Assembly: GCA_030765065.1 (NCBI GenBank)
Contig: CM060990.1
Coordinates: 5,140,001 to 5,204,000 of the forward strand
Origin: Deroplatys truncata
Lineage: Eukaryota > Arthropoda > Insecta > Mantodea > Mantidae
DNA length: 64,000 nucleotides
Direction: 5' to 3'
Shown here: piece by piece, positions 44,495 to 57,013 of the stretch
Position numbering within the stretch: the stretch's first letter is position 1
Layout of the letters: each line of letters starts with the position of its first letter
Notes under the pieces: generated by a model
The model's input: the letters and a program-made list of their open reading frames with translations, nothing else
Told to the model about the DNA's origin: nothing
The model's database searches: none
Position numbers and translations under genes: made by a program

Positions 44495-45335
44495 ATGGTG
44501 GCAGTGCTGATAGTATGGTAACAGAGATAGTAGTGTAGTAATAGTTATAATGGTAGCAGTCATTGTGGTGTTGTATTTGGCATGGTATAGTTGTCATGGT
44601 AGTGTAATTGTTGTGGTGGTATGGTAGTATAGTAGTGGTAGTTTTAGTAGCTGCGGTGGTAGTATAGTATTGGTAGTTTTAGTAGCTGTGGTGGTAGTAT
44701 AGTGGTGAAGAAGAAAATATGACGAGTTGTAGTGGTAGTAGTGATGGTAGTATAGTAGTAATGAGGGTAGTGTAGTAGTAGTGGTGGTTGTGTAATAGAT
44801 GTTACAATAGTAGTGATGGTGGTGGTGGTGTTGGTGTAGTAGTGGTGGTGTGTTAGTAGAGTAGTTGTGGTGGTAGGGTAGTAATGACAATGAGAGCATA
44901 GTTTTGGTTTTAGCGGTGGCAGTATAGCAGTAGTGGTGGTGGTGTAGTAATTGTAGTAATGGTAGCACTGGTGGTATTATAATAACAGAGATGCAGAGAT
45001 GTAGTACAGTAGTTGTAATGGTAGTCGTTATTGTAGTATAGTAGTTGTCATGGTAGTATAACAGTAGAGGTGGGGTGGTAGTATAGCAGTGGTGATATTT
45101 GTAGTTGTAGTAGCAGTGGTGGTAACATAGCGGTATAGAAGATAATGTAAACGTAGTTGTAGTCATGGTAGTATAGTAGTATGAGGGTAGTGTAGTTGTG
45201 GTGTTGCTGCTGGTGGTGGTAGTGTAGTAGAATTTTTAATAACATTGGTGGTAGTATAGAGGTAGTGGTGGTGGTGTTGCTATAGTAATGGTGCTTGCAG
45301 CTGTAGTGGTGGTGGTAGTAGTAGTATAGTGTAGA
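44216..45335. repeat. Degenerate GTA/GTG satellite, right edge
   Basis: Irregular repeats ending near 45335, where ordinary mixed sequence resumes. Includes a (GTA)n run near 44440-44495. Confidence 0.88.
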
Positions 45336-47059
45336 GTTTTAGGGCGCAGAACGTGTACGGTTTAGCGCCAAATCAATGTAAAACCTACCAAAAATTGTAT
45401 GTGTGAACATAACATTCTTAGTTTACACTCTTTTATACTGTTATTGACATTCAACAAAATGCATAGCTAAAGTAGTAGGTTATATTCTAAACACATTTTG
45501 CAATATTTAATTATATTATTTCCTATCTTATATGTAATAATTAGGTGTAGATCATAGTTTAGTAGTTCTGAAGCAAAACGTAAGTTTACCAACTTGATCA
45601 TTTTAAGCTAATGTTCATGTTGAACTTCATTTTGAGCAGAAATATTTCACAGGTTACTAAACATGTGTTGAAAGGTGCTATGGTGTTTTCTTTGTACGTT
45701 TCGTATTAAATGCTGAAACATTTCAGTGGGGTAGTGGCATTGCTAAAACGTTTTTTGCCCATTTGGTGATTTATTCAACGTGCTCCACATTTTTATTTAG
45801 GTTGTGTGTTTTTTATAACTGGTCGATTTACAGCATTGAATATTTAAACCTAAATTAATACTGAACGTCGTAAGGTAATTTTTCGAAGGCCTAGTTTAAT
45901 GCCACATTAAGGGTGCAATAGCTACAGTTTGTCAGGGCAAAAAAGAAACAAAAGTGTGACGTGTAACTGCCATACGACTTCTCTTACCATATGCTTTTAC
46001 TTTTCATGACTATTATCCTAATTATTTATATAATAAGTTATGGTTCTATTTTATTTTCATTATTAAAGAGATTCCATTATATATACATATATTTCATTTT
46101 TTGTATCAACTCGTCAAATTTGCACGTTTTAATCAAACCATTTAGAGATAGTACCAGAAAATAAAAGATAACCGAAGCATTTTTATGCGAAGGATTACTG
46201 GGGGTGGGAACTACCTAAAATATTCAATTTTCATTCTTACAAGATGGCATAATTAAGCATCAAATGTAGTATATATCCAATATTTTGCATTCTGAGTTGC
46301 ACTGTTTTCTCTTGTCCTTCCTACTCACCGTTTCTAAAATTCTTTAGTTTTGTGTTTTGAGGAGCATCAAAGTGAAAGATGAATTCAAGATAAAGCAATA
46401 AAGCCGTGTATTTCACTTGCCCAGTTGTTCTAGGTTCCTTTGGAAGAAATGGGTGCTTAGAACTTACTGATAACAGTATCTCCTGACAATATTGGATAAT
46501 AATAACAGGTTTTGTGTGTACGTGCATACATATACACCGTTAGTCACTACAAAATGGGAAGTACATAGCAGCGAGAGTCTGGCAGAGCGGTCCAGACACT
46601 AGTCGAGTATCACCTTTCAGGCATTCCTGTTTTGACATTCTTTTGCCTTAAATACAACTTTATCATCTACATTTTATTTGCGATGTAGCTTTCACAATTT
46701 TCCACAGTTGTACTCCTTCCTGTTAATTTGAAATGTAACTCATTTGGGCTTCACACACATCTTGTCCTTACTCCTGAGAGCCCATCAACAAACACTACAG
46801 GCGGTCTTCTTACCGCAGCTAATTTTATCAATAAACAAATGCACACTGGAAACACAATTAAATGCATGTATTTTAATGGTAATGTATAAACTTTATTCTC
46901 AACTTAAAAGTACTTTTGGACACCTCTTTAGGTAATTCTAAGTTTTCAGAAAATAACATTGAAGAGAAAAACAAAGAAAATATAGAGTCCATCAGTTTTT
47001 CATCAAGATAAGCATTTTGATACTTTTACATTAAAATTGAACACTATTTTGAATATCCT
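45336..47059. other. No gene seen; AT-rich sequence
   Basis: Short frames only, with no domain motif on either strand and no tandem repeat. Confidence 0.55.
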
Positions 47060-48620
47060 ATTTCATCACTTCTTTAAACCATCAAGTGGGTTGGGTAGGG
47101 AAGGGGATATTCGGTTAAGGAGGACTAGCACCTCGTCATTGACATCGATCTGAGGTCTGCATGCTTGTTCACGCGGGCTGAGAGATCGTTTCGGAGTGTT
47201 GCTTTGTTTATGAGTTTGGAAGGGGCCGATCCTGCAGAGGTTAGCTGATCCAACTGCTTGAGTCTTATCAAAAGCGTGTCGGTGTGATCCTGTACTATGG
47301 TGATGAGGTCCTTACATTTGTTTTGGAAGTACTGTTGTCATTTATGTAATTCATTATCTTCTGGGGCTTGTCTGAGGTAGCATGGCGTATAACTGTTATG
47401 TATGAGCTGACGGTGTCTGGTATTGGTGCTAAGGTGTCTGCTATGGTTGATTGTGGTGGCTACCACAGGGAACGCTTTTTCAAAGGGAGCGAGACAGCGA
47501 GCGAAGTCCTGGGGTGTGCTTTTCATTTCTTATATCTCAGCAGCAAGGTCTGGTGGGGAAGTATCAGGCTGCTGAGCGGTCTGAGTGGCGGCCTGCTGAG
47601 ACTCTTAGACTTCTTGAAGTGCTGTGTTGATGCCGCTGATATCTACTTGGAGGTTGTGGAATACGACGTTGTGTTCTTGAGCGGCGGTAGGCAGGTCAAC
47701 GTTGTTCTGTGTGCCAACTTGAAGACTTCGGTGCGGACAAAGGTAGAAGCTTCGTAGTGTGTGACGACCTGGGCCTCGATGGTTTCGAAGGCGGAGTTGG
47801 TGTGGTGCTGCAAAGCGACCTCCAGGAGAAATGCCTGAACTGGCTGTGATGCCTGAGGCCTCGGCGACAGCACAGAGCACTGTGAAACAGTGGAAGGCCG
47901 AGAAAGAAGCTAGCAGACAGCCTGCCCGGTGAAGTGACCTGTACATCCGAAGGTGGCGCAGAACCTCCGCCGGTGCATAAGGTCATGCTGCTGGCAGGCA
48001 GACGTGGCGGTAGGTGCGCCGCAGTAGTGGTACCGCGGCAGTGCTGTACATCGGTCCTCCCAGTGGCCATATTGACAACACCGGCGGCACGGCGGTGTCC
48101 AAGTGGTTCTATTGATCACTGTAATGGTATGGCTGAGAAATCCCATACCGTTGGTCAAGGCTGCGTTGTAGTGCGCCCTGTCCTGGAAGACAAGGTGCAC
48201 CAAGGGAGTAGGCCCATGGTGGTTGCGAATCCTAGTTGCTGAAACCAGGGAGCTCCAGTGGCGTCGTGCTTCTTCCACGAGGATCCGCGGAGGCAGGCGG
48301 CGATGCACGCAGGGACGACAGCGATAAAGTGCCCGTGGCTGTTGGCAGAGTTGTCCATTTGAGAATTGGGCTGTGCCGGCTGCTGTTGGATAAGAATCGG
48401 GTGGCTGCGGTGTCAGCGAGTGTGGCAGGAGGGCGCTAGTAGCGCCGGTTGAGGTGTCCGGAGTTCTTGGTGGATGGTTTCTCTCGGCGTCGACGTCCAC
48501 GTTGTGTCTGCGCAGCCACAGAGGAGTTGAGTCACCTGGCCTGACCAGAACACCGTGGAGCCATATCTTGAACACGGGCGATCTTGATATGCGTATTACA
48601 TTGCGCTGCGGTCCAGTGGA
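47060..48620 (-). pseudogene. Non-LTR retrotransposon ORF1 (gag-like) relic
   Basis: The clearest part is 48575-47910 on the minus strand. A Pro/Ser/Thr-rich start is followed by a segment resembling the RNA-binding fold of LINE ORF1 proteins (LVHLVFQDRAHYN...GFLSHTITV). It ends in CCHC zinc knuckles: the first is C-x2-C-x4-H-x4-C in PCRRCCQYGHWEDRC. Below it, more minus-strand fragments (47946-47605, 47526-47338) in other frames are probably the C-terminal part. The region is GC-richer than its flanks. No ORF2 endonuclease or RT is visible, so only ORF1 is left. Confidence 0.65.
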
Positions 48621-48660
48621 GCTTGTCTACCAAAACGGTCTGTATTACTGTTTACAATAG

Positions 48661-50014
48661 TTACGTTGCAGAGAGTTGACAGGACTTTATAGAAAATTTG
48701 TTACTATGTGTTAAGGATTTCATTTAGTCCATTGTCTCATATATAATACCTGTTTTTTCGAAAGTATATGGAAATGTTGCAAACACAAATGCTGTGTTGT
48801 TTAATAATAACAACAGCGCTGATGCAGCGCTAACTCCCTAGAAAGAAGTGGCAGTCAGGGATAATTTCGACTCGTGAGCAAACTAAACGTCTCCTCGGTC
48901 GCCGCTGTAGCACAGGGTGCCAGAGTACTCTCACAATGCAGTAGCAGAGATTACACATAAATATGCTGCGGAGTGTGACTCCACTTTCTGCACATAACCG
49001 TCGGAATCAGCTTTTTCTCCTACTTGTTTAATTAAATATAATGTCTTCCTTTAACACATCAAATTGTATATAACTATGCCAATGTGTCAGTTTTACAGTG
49101 CGTAAGGGAAAACCTTCCGCAAGTTGTGAAGCTATTAGTTGACGTTAGCTAAAGTCTCTAAGGGAACAAGAACATTTGCCATTTTTTAAATGTTATCGCC
49201 TTTCCATTCACATTTCAGTGTGACATAATATGGTAAGGTAATGTGGATTGTTTGGCTTGTCATAGTCGTTTTTTAACTTCTTCGTATTAAGTGATTTTTG
49301 GAAAAACTCAGGAGACTTCCGTTTACGCTATCAAAACTATAGTCGTAGACAGAGTAAACTCTAAGGCAAGAAAGGATGTGTCTAATAGGTACTCTGCGTA
49401 ATTTTATAAAGTGGGCCATGTTTCTTATTTTAAATTCCACTTAAGATTATCAGAAATTTACATCGTGCTCTATATATGTACCCTATTGTAAACATAAAAA
49501 CACAATAGAGATAAAAATCCTAAAATATCCTGTTTAAGAGGAACTGTTTATGCAGCGACCTACTTTAAGGGCGTTTCGGATGACATTGGATCAGATATAG
49601 GCTCTATGTCACGTGTTGTGATATTAGTCAATTCTTATCCTGTGATAGTGCCGAGGGTATCTTCGAGGGGATGTGCTTCACCAACGAAATAACTTCATTT
49701 TCAGATGCGATTTCTTGTACTCCAGAGGAGATTTGATTTCTGTTGAGCTTGCCTTTCGTCGTGAACGATCCTTGAACGCAAGAGCTGGTGCTACTGATTT
49801 CCCAGAAGTAGGGGTGACTAATAATGACATTTCTGTTTATCACGACAAGGATACACTATATTGTCGAAATATGGTGGATGTGTTAGGCGAAGAAGGGGGA
49901 GCTATATCTTCGAGAAACCGGAAACATCTCAAGTCAGGGTAACGGCAGCTGACAATTTGATTTCGTTAGGAATCAAGTGTTTCTACGGGCGACCTAAGGT
50001 AGCATTGTTATGAA
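48661..50014. other. No gene seen between the ORF1 relic and the hAT element
   Basis: AT-rich, short frames only. The two overlapping frames near 49628-49942 on opposite strands have no recognisable motif. Confidence 0.5.
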
Positions 50015-50474
50015 TAGTGCTAGATACTTATGCAATAACAACTTTTTTTATTTGGTTAAAACATATGAATAATGTTAAATGTGCACGAAAAAATGTTTCC
50101 TGAGTCCAAAAATGTAAATTTTATTGTACATGTTTTAGCAGATTTTCGATTTTTTCGTACTTGCACAATATTTAGAGAATGTCGTTACAATTATACATAT
50201 TTTCGATTTTCCAGAGGAAAATGTTTAAAAAATGTAATTGATTACGTATTTCAAAACAAATGAATAAAATAAAATAAAGCCTTTGACAATAAACGGCGAG
50301 GGGTAGGTATCGCATTTTCAAAGAGTTTCCGATTGTTAACGTGGCGAGTATTATATCAAACAACTGCCGATGTAAACGTATTCAGTGGGACGATAATACA
50401 GATTCAGTTTGGTTTTGTTTTTGCGTGTAGAGTGATTGCGTTAACCTCCAGCGTTCTCTAGTTGTAGCAGATAA

Positions 50475-52306
50475 AATGCCACCAGTGAAATCTAGTTTTA
50501 TCTACTCAACTAAATATATTTGTACGTGAAAACGAAGGTGTGCTTACTGCAAATGGACTAGTTTTATTTTGTGTTGCGTGTGAAAGGCGTTTCAGTGCAG
50601 ACACTCGTTTCCAAGTGACGCAACATTTAAAAACAGCAAAGCATTTTAAAACTGTTTCACTATAAAAAAAGTGCTAAACAGTCAATGCTAAATGTAAATA
50701 CGGGTATCCCAAATGAAGCCACTTGTTGACTTCAGGCCCCCAGTTGTCAACCTTTAATAAGGACCTATGTGAAGGTTTTGCTTGAGCTGGCATTCCGCTC
50801 TATAAATTAGAACATCCTAAATTACGTGCATACTTAGAAACGTATATATGTTCCATTACTTTATGAAAAAACTACAAGAAATTCGTGATTCTATTAAGGA
50901 TAGTCTAATCTGGATTTGCATGGATGAAACTCCAGATGCATGTAAACGATCTATGTGCAATGTAATTGTCGGTACGCTCGGTGAAAATGGACCGTCAAAG
51001 GCTTATCTTCTAACAGTGGAAGAAATAGCAACGACAAATCATTCAACAATTGCGAAAATATTCGATAATGGAATGTTGCTATTATGGCCAGAGGGAATTT
51101 GGTATGAAAATGTAGTTTTGTTTTTATCTGACGCAGCCCCATTTATGGTTAAGGCAGGAGGGGGGGTTAAAAATGCTTTATAGTAGACTGATTCATGTAA
51201 CATGCTTGGTGCATGCAGTGAAACTGTGCGCTTAAATTTTCCTGCTGTAAATAGTTTAACATCAGGCGTAAAAAAGGTTTTCCTTAAATCTCCGAGTAGT
51301 ATTAGTTTGTTTAAACAGTTGGCTCCAGGAATTTCACTTCCTCCCGAACCGATCATTACGAGATGGGGACCTGGTTACAGGCTGCCATATATTATTGTAA
51401 CAGTTTTCTGTTAATAGTTTAATATCAAGCGTAAAAAAGGTTTTCCTTTAAATCTTCGAGTAGAATCAGTTTGTTTAAACAGTTGGCTCCAGGAATTTCA
51501 CTTCCTCCCGAACCGATCATTACGAGATGGGGGACCTGGTTACAGGCTGCCATATATTATTGTAACAGTTTTCTGTTAATAGTTTAATATCAAGCGTAAA
51601 AAAGGTTTTCCTTTAAATCTTCGAGTAGAATCAGTTTGTTTAAACAGTTGGCTCCAGGAATTTCACTTCCTCCCGAACCGATCATTACGAGATGGGGGAC
51701 CTGGTTACAGGCTGCCATATATTATTGTAACAATTTTGACATCATCCAGAACATACTTCAAGAACTAAATGAAAACGAAGCAGAAAGCATTGTTGAAGCG
51801 AAGGGTGCTATATGTAGGGATGACATAAAGGAGGAATTAATTTACATTAAGTCACATTTCAACTGCATTTCTATAGCCATCACAGCGCTCGAACGAAATG
51901 AAGTACCACTTGTCACAAACTTAACTTTAATAGAAAGTCTCTCACTAAAGATAAAATCCGCGCCAGGTCAAGCTACAAAAAAAGTAGCTAAAAATTTGAA
52001 TATGTACTACAAAAAAATCCAGGGTACCATACATTACAACATATTGCAAATATCATTTCTGGTAAAACGGATAGCAAATTGTTGGACATTGAAGAAACAT
52101 TGTCGCTGGAAGAAATTGTAAAGTTTAAGTATGCACCTATAACGTCTGTTGTTGCCGAACGTTGTTTTTCTCAGTACAAATCAATTCTCAGAAGCAACAG
52201 AGAATCGTTACTGTTTTCAAACCTTAAAATGGTTACCGTTATACAATACAATGGGAAGAATAAAGTTCACTTCAGCAGCAGCTGTTCCAGTCCACAAATT
52301 CGGTGA
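50475..52306 (+). pseudogene. hAT transposase relic (CGGBP1-like N-terminus to dimerisation domain)
   Basis: Fragments in order: a BED-finger-like segment (VACERRF...QHLKTAKHF, about 50570-50655); NKDLCEGF and AGIPLYKLEHPKLRAYL (about 50755-50845); the catalytic-core start with WICMDETPDA (50911-50940) and LFLSDAAPFMVKAG (about 51118-51160); HVTCLVHA (about 51195-51215); LPPEPIITRWG (repeated three times); and the C-terminal dimerisation block YAPITSVVAERCFSQYKSIL (52130-52190). Numerous stops, several frameshifts and a tandem triplication show it is dead. Confidence 0.85.
51242..51732 (+). repeat. ~164-bp tandem triplication inside the hAT transposase relic
   Basis: GTAAAAAAGGTTTTCCTT starts at 51268, 51431 and 51596, giving a period of 163-165 bp with almost identical copies. 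Copies 2 and 3 share changes (AATATCAAGCG and an extra T in TCCTTTAAATC) not found in copy 1, so copy 3 derives from copy 2. Each copy re-encodes the LPPEPIITRWG segment. Confidence 0.9.
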
Positions 52307-52544
52307 GTTTTACATTAATTTATTATTTTGGTGGATTATAGTGTTAACTTGTATTTTCCAATATAACGAATATTAAATGAACTCACAATGTCAATTTTTA
52401 AAAATTATTATTTCACCATTTTGTGAGGTTTTGGATAGCACATATTTTCTAGGTTGTTAATGGATATATCGCTGTTTCAAACCGCATAATTACATATATA
52501 TTTTACCTTTTTTAATGCATAACTATCCGAGCCCTAGTTATGAG

Positions 52545-53957
52545 TGTTCAGTGATCTGTTGGGAGTACCGCAGGAATGAAGTGAAACTAAATATTTTGAA
52601 ATGCGAGAAAAAGCTAGACAACTGTACTAAGTGCTAAAGTGAACAACGGTGTTCGCGGAAATTGCACCATAAACATTAAGGTTCTCTCATATTTATGCTC
52701 TAAGCTCCAATTCAAATCCCAACGTTAATTTGTGGTATTAACATCAGCTCATAAATGTTTGACATTCTGCTTTAAGGAGTTTATCAATTCTTGATTCTCC
52801 ACGAACATTTCCAGAGTTCACAATGGCACAAACGGAGCCTTTTCTTATGTCGAATATTTTACAGCCACATAACGATTTTGCGAATGACTTTGGCATCTTT
52901 TCTACCCCGGTGGTTGTGTAGGATGTACCATAAATGCTGATTTTACGGAATAGGAGCTAAGAAACTTGTAATTATGTGTTTTTCTGGATACGAAATGAAG
53001 AATGGATGCTCAGTTTGTTCTTGAATGCAAATTAACAGTTGTCTTACTTTTATTGTTCATCCTTGGAAGATTAAAGCTTAAAAATTAAAAATTTATAGTT
53101 TTATGCCACATACCATTATAAGCCTTTCCTTCATCCAGAAGCCTTCTGGACTTGTATTCATACAGAGCTATACGTCTCACGCTATATTCACTTTGACTAT
53201 ACCGCAGTTTGCGATGGTTAATATTGAATTGAGGATATATTCAAAACTGATACAATATTCACGAATTCTCTTATGCTGTTAAGATTACGAAACAGGACCA
53301 TAGGAATATTTTAACCAGTACCAAATCCGATACTTTTATCTTTTTCCGTTTATTTCTCGTTCCTTAGCACCAGGATAGCCCAGAATGTCATATATTTCGT
53401 AATGTTTTGGACCTGGAACTATCAGAAATACCATCTTACAGCACCATCCAAGAGGTGGTTAAATCCTCGTAACAAATTCACTCACTCGCACATCTATCAG
53501 GAGCTACCATCAGGAGTTACTTATTTTAGTACCTACTACCGCGGGCATGAGTTGCCGTCAACGGTGAGAAGAAGATGTTACTCAAATGTTCTTGTCCTAT
53601 GATCACCAGCTGGGTGCAACGTGAAATAAATTGGATCAATCCCATTTCAAGAACTTAGTCCGTTTCTAAGGTAGTTGTCACGGCCTGCTTCTTAGCAGCC
53701 TTTTGCAGTTTATACCATGCATTGTGGTAAATGAAATGCAGATTATGGCGCATGGTGTCTTAATGCATAGATTGTAATGTCCAAAAGGGCGATTCTTTTT
53801 TTTAATGAAGGGTTAATGTGTTTTTTGATAGCCCAGGTCCACAGAGACGGTGAATGAAAGCAGTGAAATGATGTTCAAATTAGCCACGAGTCCATTGGGC
53901 TAAGAATTTTCTCATACTTGTGTGAGAATAAGGGAAATCGCCTTATCTCACAAGTAA
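52545..53957. other. No gene seen
   Basis: AT-rich sequence with short frames only and no recognised repeat. Confidence 0.5.
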
Positions 53958-54033
53958 TGGAAGTCAAGATCGAATTGATCCTTCCAATTTGGAAGGCAAG
54001 CACGCTACCTCTACACCACTGAGACGATCTACC
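53958..54033 (-). pseudogene. tRNA-like sequence (tRNA-Gly-like or SINE head)
   Basis: On the minus strand the sequence resembles a tRNA. An A-box-like GGTGTAGAGGTAGC lies at 54017-54004, an anticodon-arm-like GCTTGCCTTCC next, and a B-box-like AAGGATCAATTCGATCTT at 53984-53967. The anticodon position would read TCC (Gly). No matching acceptor stem is visible, so it is more likely a decayed tRNA or the head of a SINE than a working gene. Confidence 0.4.
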
Positions 54034-55394
54034 AAAATATTTTAATATTGTGTATTACAGGAAATGCATTAATAAAAATACTTACTTCTATGTGTTTTAA
54101 TCTTTACTAAAAATGCTGTTTCTCGATGCTTGTTTAAGCTGCTATCTTCATCACGGCACAAGAGGTAATCTTAATATCCATCCATCCATCCATCCAACAG
54201 TTTTTCCAGTTTGATCGTTTCAGTGATTTTCTCCATAGAATTCATTCTAACATTTCTTTTCCCTTTCCATTAATTTACCGCACTCTCCGTTGGAACTTTT
54301 CTACGCAATCAAGCAATCTAGTTGGCGGACATTTCTAAAATTAAATGTGTTAGTGATGTATATGATCGATCTATGCACAAAGGCAAATATTCCTTTAAAA
54401 GCTCTTTGTGGCTGACAGTTTAAGTAGTTCTGGCGATTATTCACAAATAGTACTTGTGCATCTTCATCGCGTGCTGTTACCTAAAGGAATAAAACGCGAT
54501 TTAATGAAATCCTGAAATTGTGAAATAATAAATGTCGGAAGATTCTTCAGTCTGTAATGTCCATGATAAAGCAGCTGAAGATAAAAGGGTTTGCTTTCGA
54601 TTCTTCTCCACTGGCCTGTGTCTCTCTGCAATAACACTTGACTTATCAAGGGAATACGGAATGAGGTTTTACAAATAAGTTAGTTACATGGTTTTACTTT
54701 CCCCTATAAATAACCCCGAGCTTTTCGCATATGAGAGGCAAGTTTTGCTTTTACTCGATGAAAAAATGTTTTAATTTATTCTATAAATTCCTATGAGATA
54801 TATCTCATATGTCCTAAGTTTGGAGGCTGTTTTCCATAAGTCAATTTTTGGTATTGAATGTACTTGACAGCTTTCACTCTAGTGGTGTCCTTAAATGCCA
54901 GCATTTTCTTTATGTGTACGCATTATCGCAAGCTATAGGGCTAAACGGTGTTGAACTTCCATGGAGTTTAGTGTGAATTTATTATTACATCATATAGCGA
55001 AAACGTACACTTGACATAATGCATGTTCAATCTGATTCTTATTCAGAATACTCTGCATAAAACAGAAGACCATAACATCTTAGCACAACAGTCAACAGTT
55101 GCATATATTTGTAATAGGCAATTTACGCGACACATTCACAATTTAGCATTGCAAGTATAGGACTTTCTCTCTCCTACACTCACAATGGAGAGAAGCAACA
55201 TTCTCTCCCTTTTGGGGGGATAGCTGCAATGGTACATAGCGTATTGCGTTTTTCCTGGAAAAAACTGTTAAGCATATATTTATTAAGTTTACACAATCAC
55301 TTCTTTACGTGATTGACAGTTTCAGTGAGTAGAATAGAAAGGTATGTTTAAGCGCAAAGGAAGATGCCGACAGCTGATAAGGGTAATTACATGT
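54034..55394. other. No gene seen; includes a short (ATCC)n microsatellite near 54178-54195
   Basis: AT-rich with short frames only. The left end of the second Polinton may lie in or near the right part of this interval but no terminus could be fixed. Confidence 0.45.
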
Positions 55395-55399
55395 GTTTT

Positions 55400-55515
55400 A
55401 ACATATGTAAACATATGTAAACACATGTAACCCGCTAATGACCGCCGCTAATGTCAAGTCTAATGGATATGTGTGGTAATACATATGTAAACATATGTAA
55501 CCTGCTAATGACCGC
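55400..55515. repeat. Short duplicated ACATATGTAAACATATGTAA block
   Basis: Palindromic ACATATGT units linked by AAAC occur in two clusters (55410-55430 and 55480-55500), each followed by CC(C/T)GCTAATGACCGCC. They may be part of the terminal repeat of the second Polinton. Confidence 0.65.
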
Positions 55516-55819
55516 CCGAGATGTCGACAGATGATAAGATATAATCGAGATCGTTTGTTCTGTATTGCAGCCTCCCGCCGGCTCCCTTTGAGATGTGCGG
55601 TAGGGAATTGTTTTCTCGAGGCCTGCCGCCCCTCGGCAAATTAATTAGGTAATGTTCGTCAAACATTTTTTATGACTACTAAGGCCTGCACATTGCATCC
55701 TCGAGCAATTAAGTTTTTTGAATAATGAATTGTTGACTCGAGCGTGAGTATAAGTAGTCTGCTCACGGGAACAGTCTGTCATGTAATGAAAACACTGCAG
55801 CCTTCTTCTATCTGGGGAA

Positions 55820-56105
55820 AGCGCTTGTCCATTAGCTGGTCATGTTAGACGCTTTCACCACATTAATAGACTTTTAAGTTTGCATTCCGGATCTGTTTAC
55901 GTACATTAGCGAACAACGACCTACTTCGGCCTGGTGGTAACGGTGACCTCCATTAGCTGACCACGTTAGACGCTTTCACCACATTAGCGAACAAGAGCCA
56001 GTCATGTAATGAAAAAACCCGCATCCTACTACTGCCTGATGGTAACGGTGACCTACATTAGCTGACAACGTTAGACGCTTTCACCACATTAGCGAACAAT
56101 GTCAG
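55820..56105 (+). repeat. ~105-121-bp tandem repeat upstream of polB
   Basis: CATTAGCTG followed by GTTAGACGCTTTCACCACATTA starts at 55830, 55951 and 56056. The latter two units also share GGTAACGGTGACCT and AGCGAACAA. The repeats end about 65 bp before the TATA box and could act as a promoter or replication element. Confidence 0.8.
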
Positions 56106-56167
56106 TAATTGTTTTCCTAAGTGCTCTGCACAACTCTCACCACTTAAGCATTTAGCAGGGGAAATGA

Positions 56168-56175
56168 TATAAAAA
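56168..56175 (+). promoter_or_regulatory. TATA box of polB (second Polinton)
   Basis: TATAAAAA lies 101-108 bp before the proposed start codon at 56276, predicting transcription from about 56200. The spacing resembles the TATA box in front of polB in the other Polinton. Confidence 0.6.
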
Positions 56176-56275
56176 GCAGCAGCTTCTCCAATGATTTTCA
56201 CAGTATCGTAAGAACACTGCGATCTAAGCACTCTGCAAACTTTATTCTTTCAACGTGGAAATTACATCGAACATC

Positions 56276-56282
56276 ATGTCTG
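56276..56282 (+). CDS. polB exon 1 (start codon exon)
   Basis: ATGTCTG followed by the strong donor GTAAGT; it encodes Met-Ser and the first base of the next codon (phase 1). It lies downstream of the TATA box. Its phase matches all following exons, which is the main reason to choose it as the start. Confidence 0.6.
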
Positions 56283-57013
56283 GTAAGTTGTATCACCAAT
56301 TCATCTTCATTAAAAAGTTAACTTATTACTTAGTACATTTAACCTATATTTACGTTCTTGTTTTTGATGACGGACCTTTATTTGTAAATAGCTGAGTATT
56401 CTAAAAGTTAATAGCTAGACAGTTGAATTTTTCTGAAATGTGAACAGTTTAGTTAAGTATTCATTTTAGGGAAGCTTATTCTGCATTTAATAGCTAACTG
56501 CGCGAATTCTCAAAAAATGTGAACAATTTAGTTAAGTATTCATCTTGTTGAGTAATTATTATTCCAGGTATTTAAATACAGGATTTCACAGAGTGAATTA
56601 TATTCCTTTCTAGACAAAATACAATTACTTGATTACCCTACGATTCGAATAAAGAATGTTCTGTATAAATATTCTTCCGAGGGTAACCGGCGGTATTCGA
56701 TCCGGGGACTTCATGTTTGCATGCATTGATCGAACATTCATCAGTTAATTTTCATTCCTCTTGTGCATTTTATTTAGTAAAAACTTCCAGCCTGTTTCCA
56801 TCAAGTTAAAAAAGAAATATTTTCCACGAGTGTGTCGAATAATACAAGTGCTTTATTTTGTCATAGTAATTTCTCAGGTGTTTAAAATACATCGACATTT
56901 CCCTGTATAAGCAATACGCAATAAAGTAAATTAACTGAATAATATAACTTTTCTTAAAAAAATAAGTAAATAAATAAATAAAAATCTAACGCGTAAATTA
57001 ATTACGTTTTCAG

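Larger units (their letters stand above)
50007..52544 (+). mobile_element. Complete decayed hAT transposon (50015-52536) with 8-bp target duplications
   Basis: The left end TAGTGCTAGATACTTATGCA (50015) matches the inverted right end TAGGGCTCGGATAGTTATGC (52536 reading back), about 24 bp with a few mismatches. GTTATGAA (50007-50014) and GTTATGAG (52537-52544) flank it: an 8-bp duplication with one mismatch, as expected for hAT. The total length of 2522 bp fits a one-gene hAT. The transposase inside is related in layout to the one at 1-469. Confidence 0.88.

Noticed and set aside
47368..48660. Plus-strand frames of 67-129 codons
   Set aside because: They are shadows of the minus-strand ORF1 relic in GC-rich sequence; the minus strand carries the zinc-knuckle motif.
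53958..54033. Functional tRNA-Gly gene
   Set aside because: A- and B-box-like motifs and a Gly-like anticodon arm are present but no acceptor stem pairs, so it was kept only as a tRNA-like pseudogene.
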